From Metopolophium dirhodum (lineage: Eukaryota; Arthropoda; Insecta; Hemiptera; Aphididae), in the NCBI RefSeq assembly GCF_019925205.1, contig NC_083562.1, forward strand, positions 26,908,001 through 26,972,000: a stretch of 64,000 nucleotides of DNA, in the 5' to 3' direction. The notes beneath the pieces were generated by a model. The model saw nothing but the letters and a program-made list of their open reading frames with translations, did no database searches and was not told the DNA's origin. Of this stretch, positions 1 to 13,300 are shown piece by piece (within the stretch, counting starts at the first letter, position 1; each line of letters starts with the position of its first letter). The position numbers and the translations under genes are program-made.

Positions 1-2940
1 TGTGTGAACATTTTCTTGGCTTTTATAGATATCTGACCCGTTTGATACGTTAAAAATAATTAACTAAAATTAATTCATACAAAAATGACAAAACTTGCAT
101 TAGAAAGAATTTGTATGGTATTATTGTCTTGATAAAATACGTGTAAAAACTGTTACTAAATGTTTTTTTTTATTAATTTTCAACACATTTAAAAATAAAT
201 ATCATAAAATAGTTTTTTCTCTTCCCACGTCCCAAAGGCAATCTGTTGTAAACTGTTTACCTTGTAGCCAGGCTAGTACCTATACTGATCAATATTGAGT
301 AGGCACAAATGCACAATGTTGTTAGTTGCATCATTATGAAATTACAGTATATTATTATGCTATGCGAAAATCCTATAACACTACGTCCTGTTTAACGAAC
401 AACGTTTTAATTGCCGGTCGGTGTTTTGTGTTTATACTTTTTATAAACAATTATGATATTACATTTAATAAAATTAGGTAGGTACCTAGGTAACTAAAAT
501 GTATAATGAGAATTAGGTATTCAAATAGTAGCTATAGTGCTGCACCAATGAAATACATTATACCTACATATTTGAATGGGAAAAAAATTATTTATACGTA
601 ATTAACTGTACAGTCATGGTTTTTTATCAGTCCAGAATTAATTATTGGTAATAAAATAATAGAAATTGATATTAGCCACCGGCATTTAGCCTTAAGTATA
701 AATAATAATAACAATAATGAATAAATATATACGAATATAGTATAATATAATATATGTAATATGTTGGCGCCGATAATAGATAGCATAAATCAATTGTGTA
801 TTGTTCATTGAAATATAATAAATAAATATAAAAAACAACTTAATCATTTAAAATACAACAAATTCTCATACTTTGATATAGTTAACAATGAATGACACAA
901 CGAATACTTATTCTGTTTGATCCAAGTATCTACATTATCAGAAAGTTATTCAGGATTTTGCGTAAAGAAAATAATATTGTTAATGTATTGATTAAGTAGC
1001 CATAATAATAATGTAATAGTTCAATTGTTGTCTCTGTTCATTTTATGAGGGATTTAAAGACTAGTTAGTGTTTGTAGTTAAAAAAAAATGAAAATTTTGA
1101 GTTAGTACAGATAAAGTGGGCTACCTATGTTTTAATTTTTTTGCTTAAAGCTAGCACAATAAAAAAGGAAATCACGATGGTCCAACTCTTATATGATTTA
1201 TAAAGGGGTAATAGATACATTACTTGAATCGAAGGGAGATACGAAGTCTCTCTTCTTCTAATTATTATTTGTTTTTTTTATTATAGGTATATACTAAAAT
1301 TATTATGGTTTATAATTTTATATTATTTTTTCTTAATTATAAAATATAAATAGTTAAATTTTAGACACGTTTTTCAATATAATTTATTTGGCACTCAATA
1401 TTTTTGAAATCAATAATATTATGCATTGTGTTCTGTACTTGATAAACGGAGATAATACATTATAGCTTCTTAAAGAATAACAGACATAATATTTGACATG
1501 TTTATCGATTTATTTATATAATCTAGCATCAAAGGATACGGAATGAAAACAAACATTATTAATGAATGCATAATGATTGTTACTATTTCTTAATGTTTAG
1601 TTGTGGCGTTGTCCGTTATGGTAAATAATTTCAAAATGTAAGCCGTTAGGCATAAAACAAATCTCTAAATTTAATATTACAAATTTAAAAGTAGAACTTT
1701 TCCTTAAGTAAGTTTAATGTGTCAACGTATATAACAACATAGCGTGTTGATTTACTAAACATAATGTATCATAATATAGAAGATATTTTTATACTCATAA
1801 TTAAAATTTTTTTGAAATCAAAAAAAAATTATGTTATTCAACATACATTTTTAAATTAGAAGAATTTTATTGTTTGATACTCATGGCGTTTCATACCATA
1901 TTAGGAAAGTACAAGGTACTTGGTACCATACTTCTCGCTCATTAAAAGTCATTAAATTATAATAACTATCGCGTATTATATTCGTCAATATTCAAATGAT
2001 TTTTTTCAAACATTTCAATCAGACATTGAGTTTATACCACTCTGGTGATATATTTTGTAATAAATCAATCTAAATCGGATATTTTCTAAATTATTTTTAC
2101 ATAACAAATATTTATTTTAGACGGTAAATGTTGTTTTTCTAAATACGTTTAGGTACAATGTCAATAATGTCATTATATTATATTATATTATCTTGCATTG
2201 AAATTAAGATAAAAACCGACCTTAACTATAGTTAATACTATATACCATACTATACGTATACGTTTTCGTTAAAATAAAAGATTTTTTTATTATTTCCACT
2301 CTAAATAACTCCTAATCTAGAATCCACCGTAGTTGGAATTTGTAAATTCGTTATGATACGCGTAATGGGTTAAGATAGAGACAATGACGACTCAACTGTA
2401 CACATTTACAATATGTATAATATATTATATAGTAAAAACAATGTTTTATGTTATATATCATACTACATTAATGACAAGTACGCATAATCGTCTCTAAAGT
2501 TGAAAACAAAACATGTACCTGGGCCCTAGAGGCCTGAGAAATATATAGATAGGTCTAGAAAACTTGTACTGGCTAAAAGAGGCGTTATTATATCGCACTG
2601 ACGAAACGTGATAATGAATAATATTGTTAGCTGACGTTGGCGGCAGTATCAAAATTATATTATTATTATTATTATTATTTTACATTGTACTTCGCCCGTG
2701 AGATTGATTGTACGGGACTTAACGGTTGTGTACCTGATAATAATATTTCGTTCGTATACTTATTACCTACGTTATTTTGCATTGCGCGTTATGAAGAACT
2801 AAGAATTCTATGAGCCCAACCCGATCTCTGACGCACTGTTGTTACTGTTGACGAAAGCTGATATTCATTATACTTATAGAGACATGGTTCTATTAAGTAC
2901 CTATAAACGAGTCCATATGGCTGACGGGCTGAGCGTGCTA

Positions 2941-2976
2941 CCATTGATTATACAATATACTATGTATAATCAATGG
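2941..2976. repeat. Perfect 13-bp hairpin
   Basis: CCATTGATTATAC (2941-2953) is followed by a 10-nt loop and its exact reverse complement (2964-2976). A second hairpin with the same core and also a 10-nt loop occurs at 15297-15336, so this may be a tiny dispersed palindromic element. Confidence 0.7.
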
Positions 2977-3363
2977 TACTACACTACTACCTATGATAAT
3001 ATTTAGGTTCGGGAACTTGTTGCACTAAACATTTTGGTATAGCATACAATTCAAATCACCAAAAAATACTCTAAAATATAGGTACAGCTAAAATCATTGG
3101 GAAAAAAACGAGAGAAACTGTGTGTATATGAAAATTTACTCTAATGTGATATCATTAGTAGTTTCATGTTAATTAATATTTGTAAATTACAAAAAAGAAA
3201 TGCAAGAAGTCCCAAACAATAAAAATTTATGTTCATATTATATAGAGTAATTTTTTTGTAACGTTAAATCATAGGTAGATACACATATTTTCATTGGATT
3301 TTTGCGAAGTGTTGTGATTATTTATTTAAATGTATGTTAAAAGTAGAAAATATTATAGGTATG

Positions 3364-3415
3364 TGGTTAGGTTAGGTTAGGAGTTGTGGTTAGGAGTTGT
3401 GGTTAGGAGTTGGGG
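3364..3415. repeat. Interstitial TTAGG-like short tandem repeat
   Basis: Three GGTTA/TTAGG units in a row are followed by about three copies of a 13-bp unit GAGTTGTGGTTAG. TTAGG is the usual insect telomere repeat. The tract is very short, so it may be chance or a repair scar. Confidence 0.5.
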
Positions 3416-6400
3416 TCGTCCATCATGGAGAATGGGAAATAGAGTATCTAGTCAAAGTTGCAAATGTACATAAAACCAGTGTTTAACAATAAGTTATAAA
3501 ACTATTAAGTATTTACATAAATAAAGAATAATCGCAAATATGGTATAATCAAAATAAATACAAAGTCTATAACTTTTTTTTTAAATCAGTCGTTTTAAAA
3601 TTAAATTAAATTACGACATGTTTTAACCATGCAGTTTGACCTTGATGAAATTAGGTACCTACTTGCAGATTAGTGCGCTCGATAAAATTTATTTTTGCAA
3701 TAAATTAAAATTTCTCAGAATTTTTGATATTGATTTTTTAGGGTTCAAAATGTTGAATTATTATGTTTATCGACAGGGAGTCCATTTGTAATAAATTAGT
3801 AAGATGTTTTTTTCGTCACATTTGTTATCAGTTGTTATAATAAATGACCTAGTAAATATATACAACACTAAAAAATATTCTACTTTGAATTCCTTGCTGA
3901 CACGATACATAGGTTTCCCATCGAGGAATAGGTCTTACAAGTTATAATGTAAAATAATTTTTCCTTAACATAATACACGGTACACTTAAGACTAACGAGT
4001 GGAACTATAAGTATTGATGCTTCACCATAGTCACTACTCCGGTCATCTGAATTTCAAATGTCTTCAAATAATAAGCTATTGATCCATTATTATTTAGATG
4101 ACCATCGTATTTTCGTTTAAAAAATAACAAAATAAATATCTTATTTTATTGATTTTTTATAATTTTTTATTCAATCATGATTTTGTTGAGTCATAAGCGT
4201 ACTATAAAAATCAGCTTGTAGGTAAATTATATTATTAATATTCGCGTTATGTACAAATAGAAATTTGCTTACAGAGCTGTTATTGAAATGTATACGAATA
4301 TGAGCACCGCGTACTGTGTTGTACACACGTGAGACGCTTTTATTTATCATCCCAATACCATTATATTTTCCGTAAAGGTACTCTCCCCGAAAATAAACAA
4401 TCGTTAAATTCCGTTTAGCTATATGTATAGTATTTACTCACGTGTGTGTACAAAATACTGACCATATACAATCGTGGTGGTCCCGCACGCCGTGAAGGTC
4501 GTTTTTTTTTTTTTTTTTTACTATAATTGTTATTATTGTTACCACCAAATCTCCAACCACACATGATTTAGTTGAGTCTCTTCTTTTTACCATCATAATA
4601 TTACAGTGACTAAAGATTTTTTTTTATAAATTTCACATAATTGGTATACTCGTTGCACGTGATAAAACGTGAATAAATTATTCTATTACTTACTGCCTAG
4701 TTACCATGATAAATTACTGCGACTACAAAAATATTGGTATTCCGGTGTTCGTATGATTCAATTTAACAAAATGCATTAAAATCGGTATTTTTAAAATATG
4801 CATAAAATACCAAAAGGGATTTAAAAAATATTAAACGTTTCGATCACTGCAAAGTTCAGAAATGCTTTTTAATGTTGCTCTTTTAATAAAGCTTAATTAC
4901 GCAAACCACCTATTCTATTAAGTCGGCAGTTGAAAATATGTTAACTAACCTAACCTACATATTGGTAAAACGGAATTTGTCATGTTGTAAAATACTTAAT
5001 AATAAATTATACATATTCGTAATCACTGGACTCGGTTTACAAAAACAAAATGTATTGCTTCATCGTTTCATGCGTATAATATATAAATATATAATTATTT
5101 TATTAACGAACGTAGGTTCACATCTCACGTGCAGCGATCGCATTAACTCAACATCCTTTTGCACTGCCCCCACACATCCTCTTGTTTCGTTTCCATACAA
5201 AACAAATAAACATTTCTAATTTTAATGCTCGTATTATAAAAAGATTATACTCCATATTATTTATGAACAACACGGATGACGGATCATAATTTGCTATATT
5301 GACGCACATTATTTTTATCACATTATTTCTGATTATTACATCAAAACTAACTAGAATCGTCCACTGGGAATTAATTAGACTTACCTAATTAATACGTAAA
5401 AATATTTGTTTGTGTCCAATATAAAAATAATAAAAGATAATATTATAATATGACGTAGCTACGTTGTACCTACCTATACATATTAATTTTTCATTTAAAA
5501 ATCAACTGAATTTTTCATAATAACCTACTATTTTATTTATTGAAAATATAATAATATACAGTTTATTTTATATAGGTACACTCTATTTTCTAACATCATA
5601 TTTGATAAATGACAAGATGTATAACGTTAAATAAATATTCATAAGCTTAATTTAAATAAGTTAGTCAATAAACCAAAATTAATTATTGAATAACTGGAAC
5701 ATCTATAATTATAAATATTAAAACACATAATAATACATTGTACTTCCCACCAAAATAATAATATTTTTCACATATTACAATAAACAAATTATATATTTTT
5801 TATTATTTTGAAAATTAATGTTTTAAATTGTTTTTTTGGTCATAGCTCTCAAATTAAATCTAAAAGTTACAGTATATTGTATATGTATACATTTTCAGAA
5901 GAATGAATAACTGTCTGAATATAACTCTATCGATGTATGTATAGATATCGTGGATTTAATTTTTGTAGTTTTGGTAAACAGATCAACTCTGCAAAGCAGA
6001 TTTTTTATAACCTGTAAATAAAAAAATAATGCACTAGGAATGATGAGTTTGACAATAATTAGTTCGACAAAAATACCTAATATTTCTTAAGAAATTGAAT
6101 ATACTAATATCAATAATGCAGAGCGTATTGACATGAATGGATATTATATCCCTTTGAATTTATTAGGAATCATCGGCAATCTATAATGTTGTAATGTAAA
6201 TTAATTGAGGTCTAGGCCACTGCAGCACTTATGTTCTTATAGTTAAAAACTACTTCCTTGTAAGGAAATCATCGGGGTCTCAACATATATCGATATTGTT
6301 TGGTGCTATAACAGTCCTTTCGTTACTTTATTAACACTGTTTAAAACCATCAAGGACAGACTATTTTCTATACGACCAAAGTGCACTGAAATGACCTAGA

Positions 6401-7239
6401 TGGCTTACCATATAGGATGACAATCGCCAAATCTTCGTATGACGTAGGTAATGCCTATACGGCAATACAGTTATAGGTATTATAGGTACATAAGGCGATC
6501 ATTAGATTATTTATTATAAAATATTTATAACAGTATACAAACCGATAGGAAATGTGGTACTTGAATTTAATTATTATTTTTATACCAACAACCCACTCGA
6601 CTTTATGGTGTCAAAAAAAAAAATGTTTATGGCCATGAATCTCTCTTTTTGCAAACAACCAATCTCCCACATTTATCCGTGCATACTATACGTGTAGGTT
6701 GAACATTTCCCAAAATCTTTATAGCAGCATACATAATACAGGTACATTGGGTATCGCATTGTAATTTAGAAAGATAAATCTTTTAACAGCAGTTTAAGAG
6801 ACATCAATCGATAAGAATTTTATAAAACAAGTATTCACGTTCGCATAATAAATAAAATATTATAAATATTGAGTTAATTTTTGAAACTGAGTTGTCTGAA
6901 TACGAGGCCAAATTACGCTTATTTTAATTCTTGTTGTCCGTTTGTCACTATACTGTCTAAAATACTAAATCAACTATATCGTTTATGGGTAATGGCGCTA
7001 ATGATAATTTACAATACACAAACTCGTTTATATATGGAATTGCATGCATGCAGTTTGTAGGTCTGTTTTGCCACCGAACATTATAGTAACCATAAATGGA
7101 GTTACGTATCTTGTTATACTTAATTTATTGTTACATATTTTATTTCTACGTAACGTATAACACACGCATGCATTTAATATTTTTATTTAAACTTTTTATC
7201 ATAAATTTTTTTTATAATATTATGTATTTTCGAATATAG

Positions 7240-7327
7240 GCTTCAGAATTAAATAATAAACATCATGGCGACCGAAGTAGGATCGGACATCGCACTTATA
7301 CAAGATGAGGATATGTTACGGAAAATG
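7240..7327 (+). CDS. Smtn: Smoothelin-like: first coding exon
   Basis: An acceptor (CGAATATAG) ends at 7239, 25 nt of 5' UTR follow, then ATG at 7265 opens 21 codons ending LRKM before a GTAATA donor. These residues are the first half of smoothelin repeat 1, whose second half (WQQTEDFGKKKEIRMR) starts the next exon. An acceptor upstream means the transcript begins in a further 5' exon. Confidence 0.8.
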
Positions 7328-10300
7328 GTAATATATTATGCAAAAATAAAATAAGACTTTTCAAAATCTAAGATATTTTATTTATATTTTTAGTGGCAAC
7401 AAACCGAGGATTTCGGTAAGAAGAAAGAGATTCGTATGAGGATGTATAAACTTCGAGAACAACGTCTTAAAGAGTTTTATACGACAGGAGAAATGATCCA
7501 AACAGAAACAACCTCTAAACGCTCATCAACTAGAACGCATACTGAATCTATTACGGATCAAGGATTCATGACTATGAAAACTAAAGAGATCCGGGATTCA
7601 GAATCTCCGACGGAAGATTATCAACGACAATCAAATGCTAACAAAAATTATTATGTGTCATCGAAAATTGATGAATCGGATGGCAATAGAGGAATTGTTG
7701 AAATAGAACAGGCCAGCTCTTTAAAGCCAAATGAAGAGTATACTCAAAATTCATTGCAAACGTCCATGTCTAGCTCTACATCAACTAAATGGAAATCGTC
7801 ACAGACCACTATTTCTGTATCAGAAGAAGTTCAAAAGGCTGAGGTAAATTTGAATTCCAAATTTATTGTCAATGAACAGAATAACGAAGATAGTCAGTTG
7901 ACATATGATACGTCATATAATAATTCAGACAGCTCAAATATTGATAGTAAGGTAACTGAATCAATATCTACTACAAACGTAGACAATATTAAACGAGATG
8001 ATAATAATAAATATTCAAATGGTCATCAAAAAGTTATAGAAACTTATACATCCAACGGTGAACAATTTGAGCCTGTATCAGAAAATATATCAAATACAGA
8101 CAGTAATTTTATAGAAAATACATACATCTCAAATATTTCATCAAACAAGTCCGACAATTTTGAGATAGCAACGGATAGTAAAATTATAAATGAACTTCAT
8201 AAACTGGACTCTTATCTATCTACTCAGCAGTCAACCACAGATTCTTCTACCAAGTCAAATTCGATAGTTTCTAATGATGATAAGATAATAAAAAAAGTTG
8301 AGGATAAACTTATTGATACATCAAAAGAACATATTGAAGGTCAATATATCACCACACATCAACATTCATACCAGCCACCTAGGATTAGTGTTGATTTGAG
8401 TCCATCGCATGATGCTTTTGCTAAGAGCTTACGATCGACTCCAGAAAGGTCTAGTCCATCACCTTCTAGAGAACGTACAAGTCCAGAGCGTAGATTTAAA
8501 TCTGCCAGTCCCGAAAAGTATAGAGCATCGCCAGAGAAATCAGGAAGTCCTTCTAAATCACTCAATTACTCTACAAGAAGAAGATTGTCATCTACGCAAA
8601 CAAAAGGTTTATCAAAAAAACGATCTAATACACCCACTCGAGGTGAAAAATATGACTCTTCGGACGATTCTGATTGTTCTGGCGCAACTCATGGCACTTA
8701 TGATAAGTATAAAGGTTGTGACGCTAAAAAAACCTTGTTTAAGGAAGAAAAAAAAATTACTTCAACAACGAAGTATGGCCAAAAATCCTCATCTACTAGT
8801 CCAGTACGAAGAGAAAAATCTCCTGGATATAGCAGTGAAGGGTCAGTTGGAAAAGAAGTGAGAAAGTCCTCGTCTAAAGTGAAAAATAGCTCACATGAAA
8901 GTAGCCCTGAAAGAAGTGCGTTTAAACCAGTAAATAATTATAAAACACTTATTACTCAACAAGTTACTCAGGATAATAAAATAAATCGTGTAACACAAGA
9001 AGATAATGTATACACAAACAATTATAATTCTAAAAATAAAATTAGTGATGACAAACATTTAATTAAAGTTATAAAACCAGAAATCGATAATGATTTAAAT
9101 GAAAAAGAAAATGAAAATACAGAATGCTCCACAAAAAATACTGAAAATAATATCATAAACTCAAAAAATAATTCGATTCAAGAAAAATTCATCACACAAG
9201 AACAAGTGTGCACATCTATTGAGCAAGTGGATACTGAAAAAATAACAAAACAACCCACGTCTAGCATTGAAATAAACAAATCTTCTAGGGATAAATCACC
9301 CCCAAAGAGTGTTAAGAAGGAAAATAAAACAAAACAAGATGAATTTATTGAAAACGAAAAATCAAATGTAGCTAAACAAAGCACTATTACTAATGATGTA
9401 ATAACAATAAAACCGAAAGAAAAATCTCCAGTAAAAGAAGTTAAACCAGTTACAAAAGATACTAAAAAATATCCAAATGTTAAGTCTTCGGAAAATATAT
9501 CATATAATTCTGACATTAAATCTGTTACACCTTCTAAGAAAACAATTTCAACAGTACCTTCGTCGATACCTTCGCCAATTAAGAAAGTTGTACCTTCAAC
9601 TTTAGAGAAAACCCCATCCAAAAAAAACCTTATACACAAGGATTCAAAAGAAACTTTATTAAATAAAACTGTTAAAAAAGACCTTTCAAGAGACAAAATG
9701 GATATTAAAATTACGAGAAGTGATAGTAAGACTTTGATACATAAAAATTCAAAAGAACGTATTACACCAAAAATGGTCATCAAAAAGCCCAGTCATGAAT
9801 TATTAGTAGACAAAAAAACTACGATATCATCTAGGCAAAAAGTTACTAGTCCAGAAACTAAAACCAAGACTCTGGAAACAATTAAAGTTCTCGAGAAGAA
9901 AGACTCAAAAAATAAACTTAAACCTTCAATTAGTCCACAATCTTCACAAAAAAAGTTAGGTCTTGTAAAATCAATTACTGACACAAAAACAGTAGATTCT
10001 AAAAAGTCAACAGTAAACATCTACTCAAAGAGGATTCCTTCTTCGAATGTAACCAAACCTAGAACATATACTTCGCCAAAGTCTGATATAAATGAAACAC
10101 CATCTAAAGTTACAAAACCGTATACCAAAACTATCTCAACCTCATCCATAGCTAAGCCTCAAATCAAAAAAACAACTTATTACAATTCAAATAAAACTTC
10201 AAAAGTAGAAATTACTAAAAATGTAGGACAACAATCAAATGATTTAGAGAATGAATTGCCTCCAGATAATTTTGAAAGTGATACTGACTTAGACGATTCC

Positions 10301-13300
10301 ACCAACAAACCAAAATATATTAAAAATATATCATCCAATTCATCAACATCTTCTTCGTCTTCGGAAGAAGACGACGAGGATAGAGAAGATACAAGAAAAA
10401 TTCAAGACATTGATAATATAAGAATTGAAGCTGAAGAAGAATACGGTAAAAAAATGACAAACAAAGATGCATTATTAAATGTTATTGTTCAATTACCTCC
10501 ATCGTCTAGAGAATCATCACCTGAGTATACTGCGAGATTTGGTCAGCCATATTGTTCAGTATCAGACGATGCAAGTTTGCCAAGATATGCTGATGTTGTA
10601 AGTGAACCAGAAGATGCCAATGATTACAGCTTACACAGTAACAGATATGATGTTGTAACAGATTTAGATGAAGAAAGTAACGTCACAGTTGCTGACAGAG
10701 TTTCAAAGTTTTTAAATAATGTCAACAAGCAAGAAGAAATACAAAAAACTACGGAAATACCTCAGAGTCCTCAAGCAGTAAGAAAAACCAAACAAATATT
10801 TGAATCTATTGCAAAAGGAAAAACTGAAGAGACCGATATAAATGACGTAATTAAATCGGAAACAATGAATATTGAAACTGAAGAAGTTCATGATTTATCA
10901 AAAATTAATAACACACCATCTTCTCTTTTGACAAGAAAAATTTCTGGAGCATCTGATTATAAAACTAGGAAAGACTTCTTTGAGAATAAAAAATCTAATG
11001 ACGTATCTGAAAAAGTAACACATTTAACCCCCACTAAAATAACAAGATCATCGTCGATAAAAGACAGGCGCGCATCGTTCGAAACAAAGATTGATAAAAA
11101 AATACCGTTGAAAGACAAAACCAATGTACCGAGAACAAAATCACCAGAGTCTAAAAATAGCTCTCCTGACCGAACAACCAAAACTCCGGTAAAAATAAGC
11201 AAGACAGACACATTTGACGTTAAAGTTGAAGAAATAAATAGATCTAGAAGACTATCGGGATCAAAAAGTGTGAAAGACAGAACAGCTACTTTTGAAAAGA
11301 ATGAACCTACTCAAAAATTGTACAAGGAAAATAAAACTACTTTTAGACACCAAGTGCCAAACACACCTTTAAATACAAGTAAGATTTCAGAAACACGTAT
11401 TAAGTCAGCCACAGTGACTGACACAAAAACTGCAGATCGTGTCTTAAGTAAAAGAGTCAGAAGTCCAGAAAAACCTTCAGCTACCGATTCGATAATTAAA
11501 ACCAACGAGAGTACAAACAAAAAAGTACCATCAAAAAGTCCCGATAGAAAAATCACGGAAACTCCAAAAAGAAATAGCACGGCTAAAAGCCCTGATAGAC
11601 AAATCACAGAAACACCAAAAAGAAATAGCACGGCTAAAAGCCCTGATAGACAAATCACAGAAACACCAAAAAGAAATAGCACGGCTAAAAGCCCTGATAG
11701 ACAAATCACGGAAACTACAAAAAGAAATAGCACGGCTAAAAGCCCAGAGAGAAGTGCGTTAATCAAAACAAAAGAAGATACTAGTGAAAATCGAAGTACA
11801 CGAGATACAATTTCATCATCATCCAGACAGCGAGCCGCCATTACCACTACTAAAACTGAATTTGGAGTAACAATGAAAAGTGCATCAACGCCAAAAAATA
11901 CATTAACAACAACAACAACTCAATTGATTTCTGTCCATAACGCTGATGACGAAGTGGAGATCGAAGAAATATTTGATTTACACATTTTAGAGACTATGGT
12001 AAATATATTATTTATATTCATAAATTTTCCGATGTCACTCTTAAGTTACCAAAACACAATGTAAAAATGGTAAAATGTAACTATTACAAATACCTACATA
12101 ATTTGTTATTATCGTTAATCTTTAGAAACAATATTAACAAAAATAACTATTTCCTAAAGGTTAGAAGGTAACAATTTTTATCAGTCTCTTATAGAAAATG
12201 AAAATAAATAGTAAACACAAGTACACAAAGCGTATTGTTTAACGATAATGATTTAAAATAATACTTAATTAATGGCAGTTCCGTGAAACCTGATGATCAT
12301 ATTTTAGTGAATTAAAATGTACTCTTCCGTAGTCTTATTGCCTATGCTCAACGCCGTTAAACGATTTCTAATTTAAAAATAGGGTTAGTTGTGGATAGTT
12401 AAATTATTTCAAGCATTGAAATATATAATATATTTTTATTTAATATATTTTATTCGTTTTTAAACTTATTTCAATTTAATAAATATGAATATATTTACGC
12501 ATATTTGAATAATACGCATTTAGTGGATAATTGCATGCTTATTTCGTTCTTTTTTATTATATATAATTATCATACAATTGGGCTATACTTCAATCATGAA
12601 GATTTAAATAAATGAGTTAGTTTAAATATATTAGTATAAATATACTAAACTAGCTGATCCCGCGTATTTAAAATTATTCATTTAAAGGAGTTGTGTATAG
12701 GCAATGTGTGTTTTACTTTGTGACCGAAGTATAAATGTATTATTCTATAGGTAACTTGAGAAAAAATATTCATTAATGTCTAACCCAACCCCATAATAAC
12801 TACCTAAATTCTTACATCCTCCGAAGAAGAAACTGTAATTATAGGTCGAATAGTACCAATATATTATTAAAGTGCACTAAGTCATTAAAAAAGTTTTGTA
12901 AGTAACTTGAAGTGATAAAAATGTGCATACTTCTAGTTATTTGATTTTAGATATAATGAAAAATGTTAGGATTTGTGGACTAGGTGTAGATGATAATATA
13001 CAAGTATATCATTTTATATTCGCCATATTCTATATATTATTTGGAAATGTAGAATTTATCAATATTTCAAAAAATTTTAAAATCAATTTGTTGTCATACT
13101 TTATTGTTAGATCATTTAAATAAAAAAAAAATTGGTATGTTTCTAAATCCATAAATACCCGAGTTATGCAAGTCTTCTTTGCTCATAATTTAAAATTAAT
13201 AAATTTAAACTTTTAACTCACGTATTTATAACAGATAGTATACATTAATAAGGTTTATTAATTTATAATTTCAATTTTTTTTTAATATATCATACTTAAA

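Larger units (their letters stand above)
1..7239. other. Upstream region without recognisable gene
   Basis: AT-rich DNA with no open frame that resembles a protein. The first coding exon of the smoothelin-like gene is preceded by a splice acceptor at 7238-7239, so at least one non-coding 5' exon and the long-isoform promoter must lie here or left of the window. I cannot place them. The stretch holds a short (TTA)n run near 2660-2680, a perfect hairpin at 2941-2976, a telomere-like TTAGG patch near 3365-3415 and a T-tract near 4502-4520. Confidence 0.6.

Noticed and set aside
4938..5219. 93-residue frame in the upstream region
   Set aside because: No recognisable motif and no coding-like composition; expected by chance in a region this long.
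8409..8861. 150-residue plus-strand frame
   Set aside because: Shifted frame inside the giant exon; the main frame carries the consistent SP-rich composition.
9178..9783. 201-residue open frame on the minus strand
   Set aside because: Lies antisense to the giant smoothelin-like exon; its hydrophobic, S/F/L-rich composition is what antisense of K/N/T/E codons gives. Same for 9793-10020, 10957-11211 and 11311-11847.
11999..12063. Read-through of the giant exon to a TAA at 12061
   Set aside because: Adds about 20 hydrophobic residues after a good donor, while splicing to 13310 completes the smoothelin repeat.
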